A DNA stretch of 64,000 nucleotides from Platerodrilus igneus (taxonomy: Eukaryota > Arthropoda > Insecta > Coleoptera > Lycidae). The number at the start of each line of letters is the position of its first letter. Positions within the stretch are counted from its first letter, which is position 1. The DNA lies in NCBI GenBank assembly GCA_036346225.1, contig JARFIW010000966.1, forward strand, positions 1,798,001-1,862,000, read 5' to 3'. Under the pieces are notes generated by a model. That model made no database searches. It was not told the origin of the DNA and saw only the letters and a list, made by a program, of their open reading frames with translations. The position numbers were made by a program, and so were the translations under genes. Of this stretch, positions 57,940-64,000 are shown in pieces.

Positions 57940-57951
57940 TTTTCCCCCTAT
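57940..57951 (-). promoter_or_regulatory. Polypurine tract
   Basis: Minus strand ATAGGGGGAAAA immediately upstream of the 3' LTR, the expected plus-strand DNA primer of an LTR retroelement. Confidence 0.85.
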
Positions 57952-58520
57952 TTGAATACAAATAATCCTACTTATTTGAATTCAAATATAAAACATTTAA
58001 ACCGCAAACAAAATTTACAAAAAAAATTGCCTATCTCTCTCTACCCTTATCTATCTATCTTACCTAACTTATATCCAATCCAAAAAAAATATTTACACCT
58101 ATCCTATATCCCTATCCTATTCCTAACTCTCACCTAATTTTATAAACATCTTTATACATCCTTCTCCCTATCCTATTCTTAACTTTTAACTATACTCACT
58201 TCCCCCTACCTAATCATATATACCTATCCTATTCTTATTCTATTCCTAACTCTCCACTAATCTTATAAGAAATATCTATACTTAACCTATCTTATTTTCT
58301 TCCTACATTTAATCTTAATTCTTATCCTAAACACCTATTTCTAACTATCTCCCATATTTATTCTATACCTAGCTTTATTTTCTATAAACACCTACTTCTA
58401 CTCTTTATTCTATATCTATACTAAAATTCACCTATCTCTATCCTTTGTTCATCAAGTTATTTAAATCTAACTCTCTTCTTGACCCTCCAAGTCTTTCTTC
58501 TCACCATCCTAATACTCTTC
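57952..58520. repeat. C/T-rich low-complexity tract with CCTATCCTATTC-type units
   Basis: The plus strand is almost free of G for more than 500 bp and repeats strings such as cctatcctattc, ctaactctcacctaa and tatctatct. It occupies the place where the rest of pol should be. It may be an expanded simple sequence or a replacement after deletion. Confidence 0.75.
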
Positions 58521-58524
58521 ATCC

Positions 58525-59463
58525 CTATTTCTCCCCTTCTATATCTATACTTATCATCCCTATTATCTCACATAAAATAAACTTATCATCCCTATTATCC
58601 TGACTCTTAAATATTACATCTTCTTCAGTCCCTACACTTGTCTGTTTCTTATTTATTCTTATTTTCCTTTCTGCCGACAAACCAAACGATACTACCTTAA
58701 AATTATCGATTTTTTCTTCTACGGAAAATCCTGTGTACCTTCTAGAATTCTTGTGTAATGGAATCAGCCAGAATACATTCCTTAAATCTACTTTATTAAA
58801 AACAAACTTGCCATTTAACCTCGTCAAAAATGTGTCCATGGATGGTGGACAATGGAATTGCGGTTTGGTCCATTGGTTAATTTTACGTGCATCTTTACTT
58901 AATTCTGCCTTCACCTGCTCCCGATCTGCTGCTGTTGCTTCTACCCCCACTAATTCTGCATGTTTTTGTACTAAAGCTTGAACCTCTACTCTCCTATCCT
59001 CTGGACATCTTATCGTGTTGATCTGTTTACTTTCATCATCTTCTACCTCTACTACATTAATACTCAACCCTGTGTCATCCTCTGTGACTTCATAACTGCC
59101 CTTCCATGGCACTACCCTATCCTTAATCCTTATTACCTTCCGTTCCATATCTATCAAAATTCCTAACTGCATCATACAGTCAACACCTAAAATGCACTGA
59201 AACTTCAGTCCAGGTACAATTACAAACTCCTGTTCACAGCTTAAACCTCTTATATCTATCCTCAGCACCACAACACTATTCACTACAGCAAACTTCTTTT
59301 TATTTGGAGCTACTAAATGTCTACGCTTTATAGGCATAATTCTATCACAAACCTTATCCCTAATTTTGCTGACGAATTCCTCCGATATTAAACTCGCCTT
59401 TGCCCCTGTATCAAGTAATACTTCTACATTATTCTCAAAAATTCCTATATTAATAATTGGCAA
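58525..59463 (-). CDS. Retrotransposon protease and truncated reverse transcriptase
   Basis: 312 codons from the ATG at 59463. A retropepsin-like aspartic protease occupies roughly residues 1-100, with active-site LLDTGAKASLIS near residues 17-28 and the downstream ILGVDCMMQLG flap/dimer-side motif near 92-102. A linker follows, then the start of reverse transcriptase: FVFNKVDLRNVFWLIPLHKN with the first palm Asp, YTGFSVEEK and VVSFGLSAE. The frame then leaves the family (KIRINKKQTSVG onward) and stops before the YxDD box. So the protease looks complete, while the polymerase is cut off and cannot function. The frame is open despite the loss, arguing for recent deletion or use of the short product. 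Confidence 0.8.
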   Translation of the reverse strand: MPIINIGIFENNVEVLLDTGAKASLISEEFVSKIRDKVCDRIMPIKRRHLVAPNKKKFAVVNSVVVLRIDIRGLSCEQEFVIVPGLKFQCILGVDCMMQLGILIDMERKVIRIKDRVVPWKGSYEVTEDDTGLSINVVEVEDDESKQINTIRCPEDRRVEVQALVQKHAELVGVEATAADREQVKAELSKDARKINQWTKPQFHCPPSMDTFLTRLNGKFVFNKVDLRNVFWLIPLHKNSRRYTGFSVEEKIDNFKVVSFGLSAERKIRINKKQTSVGTEEDVIFKSQDNRDDKFILCEIIGMISIDIEGEK

Positions 59464-59567
59464 ACATAATTTTTCCTCAGTTTCTGGCTCTACTTCCTCC
59501 TCAATTTTGAAAAATTCACGTGGATGTTCATATACATTTACACTGAAATCTAGTGGTCTGTCGCGTT

Positions 59568-60936
59568 CTAAAAATCCTGTCCAGGTCTGTTTTCCCTACT
59601 TGGTCCTGGTCTAGCCGTCACCTCAGCGTATGTCCTAGGCGTTTCCACTCGTTCCGTGTCTGTATTAGCAGTCCCCCTCATGTCCGATGAACTATTCCTT
59701 CTGGTAGGTTCCGGTCTCGGTGCAGGTCCCCTTCCTAAACTATTAATTCTAAAGTATGGTCGTCGCTGTTCCCAATTCTGTCGCTGGTATCCGTAACTAT
59801 TCCCCCTTCTAGCATAGTTGTCCCGTCTATTGTCAAACCTAACTGTGTTGATCTGTCTTTCCCTATTATCCCGAGGTCGTCCACTACTTACGTCGTCGTA
59901 CCTCTGCAGGTATTCTAAAAACATTTCTCTATCCACTATGTTCTGTAGTGCTACGTGTTGTCTTACTTCTACCTCGAAGTGTCGTGATAAATACTTGATA
60001 ATTTGTCGGTCCGTCAGTGGTGGGTTCAGTTGCTTTGCTATGCTATACTTGCGTATAGCATATTGCTCCTACTTCCTGAAAATTCTCCCTTAAATTTCCC
60101 TGTGATTAAGTCGTCTCGTACCTGGTCTTGTCTGTGGTCACTCCAGTAGTGCTTTAAAAATCTGTCTTCAAAGTCCGTGTAGGTGTCTATGTCCTGTCCT
60201 ACTAAATTGTACCATGCTTCCGCGTTGTCTTTCAATAAAGCCTTCATCGTATTCAGTTTAGTCTGTTCGTCAAATAAATTTCCCACTAGATTTCTTACAC
60301 TATTAATAAAAATTTGTGGATTTACCCTGTTATCGCCATAAAACTTCATGTGTTGGTCCAATGTTCCTCCACCTGTATAAAATCTGGGACCATCCCCCGT
60401 TACATTTGACATGTTGTATTTGATACTACTAACTTCGCGTTCTACCCTGCCTAACTGATCCCTACATGAGTCCGTCACTTCAGTCTTTTTATATTAATTT
60501 CTTCTTCACAAAAAATGCGTACTTTGGACCTTAAATGTCCCATTTCCTGTCGAAGACCTGTAATATCACGCTCATTTTTTTCAACCCTATTTTCTACTTC
60601 CCCCAGTTTCACGGTAAGACTATCTTTAAATTCTGTAAATTCTTTAGTATTTTGTTCAATTTTCCCGCTTATCTGCTCTAATTTTTAGTTGGACTCCTCC
60701 CTCGCTCTATTCGATTCTTCGCTTAGCAGTTCTAATTTTCTGTTGGACTCCTCCCTAGCTAATCGCATTTCCTCTAACATTCTCATCATTAACTCATTTC
60801 CTTGATCCCCTGATTCCGTCCTCGACTGATCTCTACTGCCTCCAGCTTCTTCCATTTTCGAATTTTTCCCACACAATGCACTATCGTCACTTCCAATTTC
60901 CACTCCTTGACTCCTTAACCACTCCTTTCTCTGCAT
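59568..60936 (-). pseudogene. Retrotransposon gag, interrupted
   Basis: Three frames cover it. 60936-60685 starts MQRKEWLRSQGVEIG and holds a glutamate/arginine coiled-coil with repeated REESNRKLELL-type units, ending in a TAA where the neighbouring repeat has AGA. 60478-60038 is the capsid-like part (HMKFYGDNRVNPQIFINSVR, AWYNLVGQDIDTYTDFEDRF). 59936-59568 is an Arg/Asn/Gly/Tyr-rich basic tail (RRDNYARRGNSYGYQRQNWE). No CCHC zinc knuckle is present; a basic tail without a knuckle is common in insect Gypsy/errantivirus-type elements. Frame changes or stops near 60685, 60480 and 60040 break it. Confidence 0.8.
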
Positions 60937-61057
60937 ACGTTCTCCTCACTCACACACACTCTAAAATACTCTTAAATTTATACACAAACAGAAACTCTCT
61001 CTCTCAGATCGCCAGTTTCCTGGAATAAAATCACAAAAATTTTATTTGGAACTCGAG

Positions 61058-61131
61058 CCTCACTTGTGGGTCGCCAAGAATGCTGTGTTTTCATGTATTC
61101 TAATCGAGCCTCACGAATTGGGCGCCAAGAA
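61058..61131 (-). promoter_or_regulatory. Primer-binding site with a duplicate
   Basis: Minus-strand TGGCGCCCAATTCGTGAGG (61127-61109) lies 4 nt inside the 5' LTR end. Its first ten bases match the widespread TGGCGCCCAA primer site complementary to a tRNA 3' end (tRNA-Lys-like, the rest uncertain). A variant TGGCGACCCACAAGTGAGG lies at 61076-61058, and a third, TTGACGCCCAATCTGTGGG, is inside the LTR at about 61197-61179. Each is accompanied by CACAGCATTCT. Confidence 0.8.
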
Positions 61132-63274
61132 TGCTGTGATTCCACCAAAATCCGGGAACTACGGTTTTCGAATCGTGACCCACAGATTGGGCGTCAAGAA
61201 TGCTGTGAAACCTTTTTAATTAACTGGTCCGTTGACCTTCTTCTGTTAATCGCCTCTTTACTCTTTTCCGCCTCGGCTGCTCACCTAGTTAAAACTTTCA
61301 TCCTCATTAAAAAAAACAAATACATTCCTACCACAAACATCAACGTTAACTCTATTTACATCAATATTCACAATACATTAAAATTTCAAAATTAAAATTC
61401 AGCATAAATTTCAGTATCAGAAAATTTCAAGATTAAATTTGTTATCATTTTAATGTGCATCCAGACTTAAAGTCCTTGTAGGATGCCTACTAATTAATAT
61501 AACAATATATGCAGACCTGAGTCTGAGTACAAAGGGAGCATCTCCCACCCCTTTACGTTAATTAACCAGGTTCGTCTAATTGAGCTCAAAGACATACCCA
61601 AATTTTCATCATAATCCAGAACATAAATACTAAATACCCTTTCTACTTAAACAAGAAAATTTCACCTTAAAATTAAAAATTTGTTGTTAGTACAATTTCA
61701 CTACTGTCCATTTTAAGTAAATCAATTATAAAGTTATTCAACACACACCAAAACATCAAAAATCGAACAACAAAGCATAAGTTACCTGAAGGTTAATGCA
61801 CTCGTGGCCCCAATGTATATCGTCCTCTGTTAATCACACCAATCCAACTGGGTTATGTTTAGGTCCTCGTATTGCTGGTCGCCTTTAAAATTTTCTACAC
61901 CACCATTCATCTAAAGTTGTTTCAGTGCTTTTCCGGAACTCATTTGTGTATATCTGAAGCTTGTTTTGTGGATCCAGACACGTTTACGAATCATTTAATT
62001 ATTAACACCCCCGAAAAATAGCAAAGAAATTCATACTTCTTTCACAAATATACGCCAAAACTGCCTACTTTTGTGTATTCATTTGTCGTTGCAAATTTGA
62101 CTAATTGGTACAGTGATACTAGACTTTATTACCTTGTATCTTCTTTTCTAAGTGCACTAAATTACATTCATTGTAGCACGTAAAGAACAAACTGTTTTAA
62201 ATCACCAAAATATACGAGCAAACTGTTTAAATTATTCTATCAAAATCGGAAAACTAAAAGCACTGTTTAACGCATTGAATCAAATCAAAATCTAAGAGAG
62301 AAACTCATATTAACCCGGGTATATATAGTGGTTAGTCTGTCTGTCGGTTTTGTCCTCAAAACGGCCAGTTTCTAGAATTTCGTATACTATGTTCCCATCT
62401 CGACCGCCTGTGTATCGGTTCTTATTAAATTTGCACTCGCACCAGTTAAATCTCAGAAATTTCGACACGGCTCGCAACGTCTGGGAATAACTAATTAATT
62501 TTTATACAGAAATGTTATTTTACCTCTCCAGTTTGCCTCTTATTTTCAACCAATCGCAACCCAGTGACGTTGCTCAACTCACGCCTTTTACTATATGTGT
62601 CTCTGTCTTGCGCATATTATCTGTCTATATCTACCCTGTTCCGAGTGGTACAAATCTATATTCTTTAGTATCGGTTATTTTCAATCCATGTGGACTTGTG
62701 AAATAACCCACCTTATTAGCATTTCCCGTAAATATTAAGCAACGGTTTCTCCAACATTCTCTGTAACCATTTGTTATCTGCAAATTTTACGCAGAACATA
62801 AAACATTTAAAAATACGCAGGTGCTCAAACATAATACTTCTACGATCTGAATATTATTGGGTTTTTACTAGCTTTTATACATATTATATGTTACTAATGG
62901 TTCAATTAACTCCAATTAAAACTAATACCCTTTAATTTTTAGTGACTCCTAATCAAATATTAATTATTATCTGTACATTTTGTTTAATACCGGTTACTTA
63001 AAATTGAGTTAATTAATATAAATTTTGCACATAATTTCCATTTGTTTCTTTACTCGGAATAATTAAATTACACGTAGAGCATTTTAATACTGCTTCTTTT
63101 TATAGAAAGCGTCTTGTAAATAATTGAAATCTCTTCTTTTTATTTTTAATGAAACGAAGGAATTTTTATGCTTCACGGTTTTAATAACGCGTACTTTTTC
63201 CCAAAGCTTCTACACGGTGATTAAAATTATTTGATGTGATTATTTAATTTTCTACCCTGGTCTAAATATGAGTA
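61132..63274 (-). repeat. 5' LTR
   Basis: About 2,143 bp. It contains the promoter in principle; a TATATATAG string lies at about 62321-62330 (read on either strand), but no start site can be assigned. Open frames here (for example 62512-62706) are by-products of the LTR sequence. Confidence 0.93.
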
Positions 63275-63281
63275 ATATATA

Positions 63282-64000
63282 TTGTTGTGGATTCAAAGGG
63301 GTAAATCATTGTGATACAATAAAATTTCAACAACCCTGTATATAGAAAAGAGCAAATTATTTACGCGAAAAATTAATTTAATTCATTTAGGGAGAACGGA
63401 CGAATATTAGAGTATTTTTAGATTTATTAATTGAAATGTTAGGATCAGATGAAGGAAGAAAGCCTTAAAGCAAATAGAAGTTCAAGGATACGCATAATTA
63501 ACCATAAGTTATTTTAATTCAACACATATAAGCAAAAAAAAACTGCTGTGTAAGAAAATGAATAATCCCAAGGCAATTGTATTCGTTGTAAAAGCCAATG
63601 TTAGTTTTATCAGACACGAAGAAGCAGCAAGTCCAAGAAGTTGTTATGTTCAAAACGATCGATAATAAACAGAAACACCTGCGTTTTAAAAGGTTACGTT
63701 CGACGAAGTCGAGCAAATGTTAAGATAGGATTTCATAGAAAATATTTTCAACCGTCAGTTTTGTATAAACAACTAGGGAAAAAACATCTTAAGGAGCGAG
63801 GGAAATGCACAATCGGTTATATACAACAGATAGAGACAGATATAAAGCAAGCAAGGAATTAAAATGCACGTACCAATTACACGTGGAGTTGAGATTGGAT
63901 GTCATCAATATCGATTTTTTGTAACGCAAGTGGGGTTTTAAACGAGGCAGCAAACATGTATCAAACAAAAATAAATAGAACTTATGCGGATTTTATAACG
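63282..64000 (+). repeat. Diverged repeat F start, then unassigned sequence
   Basis: After the short TA tract the plus strand reads tgttgtggattcaaaggggt then aaatcattgtg, similar to tgatgtgataaggggttaaa...ggtcattgtg at 47938. A ccctgtatatagaaaag block follows, as in other F copies. The LTR element thus seems to have inserted into the TA tract at an F boundary. Past about 63420 nothing is recognised. Confidence 0.45.

Larger units (their letters stand above)
55788..63274 (-). mobile_element. Young Gypsy-type LTR retrotransposon lacking most of pol
   Basis: About 7.49 kb, transcribed leftward. The 5' LTR is 61132-63274, the primer site 61109-61127, gag 60936-59568, protease and the start of reverse transcriptase 59463-58525, a C/T-rich tract (plus strand) 57952-58520, the polypurine tract 57940-57951 and the 3' LTR 55788-57939. 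The LTRs begin TACTCATATTTAG and end CAC(A/T)GCA. The internal region is only about 3.2 kb, too short for full gag-pol; no RNase H or integrase is seen. By eye the LTRs differ at roughly 25-30 positions in 2.15 kb, so the insertion is recent. Confidence 0.9.

Noticed and set aside
57952..58137. 61-codon proline/leucine/tyrosine-rich plus frame
   Set aside because: Low-complexity C/T tract; the amino-acid bias is a direct result.
1..64000. CRISPR arrays, operons, bacterial promoters or terminators
   Set aside because: The tandem repeats lack unique spacers of uniform length and the window is eukaryotic.

Overview
This window is AT-rich animal DNA, most likely from an insect. It has no bacterial features: coding sequence comes as short exons with GT-AG splice sites, embedded in very long introns filled with transposons and (TA)n microsatellites. 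The only host gene I can identify is still life (sif), the Tiam-type Rac guanine-nucleotide exchange factor, on the minus strand. Four exons are resolved with splice sites and matching phases: 41483-41283, 23645-23418, 23230-23044 and 22976-22710. They encode the conserved block upstream of, and including, the Ras-binding and PDZ-like domains. The intron between the first two is about 17.6 kb. No PH exon was found to the right and no DH-PH exons to the left, so the gene probably runs past both window ends. Hymenoptera is a guess only.

Layout. 1-5.8 kb: three diverged copies of one dispersed repeat and one copy of a second repeat that recurs inverted at 52.7-54.0 kb. 7.58-9.69 kb: a complete but frameshifted Tigger/pogo element with a TA target duplication. 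9.7-14.4 kb: AT-rich sequence with little visible. 14.38-14.66 kb: a 283-bp terminal-inverted-repeat element carrying a hammerhead-like motif. 15.3-17.1 kb: two tandem satellite arrays, one with higher-order organisation. 17.5-21.9 kb: long non-coding repeats with ends on (TA)n tracts, and a degenerate minisatellite. 22.7-23.6 kb: three sif exons. 23.98-24.74 kb: a non-autonomous hAT element with a perfect 8-bp target duplication.

26.4-34.8 kb is a nested transposon cluster inside the large sif intron. It holds an R1-like non-LTR gag/endonuclease fragment, copies of a tRNA-derived SINE, and a decayed minus-strand Gypsy element. The Gypsy integrase is split by a 5'-truncated non-LTR insertion with its own target duplication. 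A Tc1/mariner-type element with perfect 30-bp terminal repeats follows. 36-39.4 kb: two more SINE copies and a diverged direct-repeat pair.

41.6-50.6 kb: a head-to-head pair of tRNA-like sequences, a near-perfect 310-bp palindrome whose centre folds as a type-I hammerhead-like ribozyme, and several long AT-rich repeats arranged head to head around (TA)n tracts. 51-52.1 kb: a piggyBac remnant. 55.79-63.27 kb: a young Gypsy-type LTR element with 2.15-kb LTRs, a recognisable primer site and polypurine tract, gag and protease, but a reverse transcriptase that stops early and no visible integrase.

The most interesting signals are the hammerhead-like core inside the palindrome at 42.42-42.73 kb, the second hammerhead-like motif in the inverted-repeat element at 14.4-14.7 kb, the repeated use of (TA)n tracts as boundaries by unrelated elements, and the primer-site/LTR-end unit repeated in tandem at three places. 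Similarities between repeat copies were judged by eye, so percentages and exact edges are approximate.
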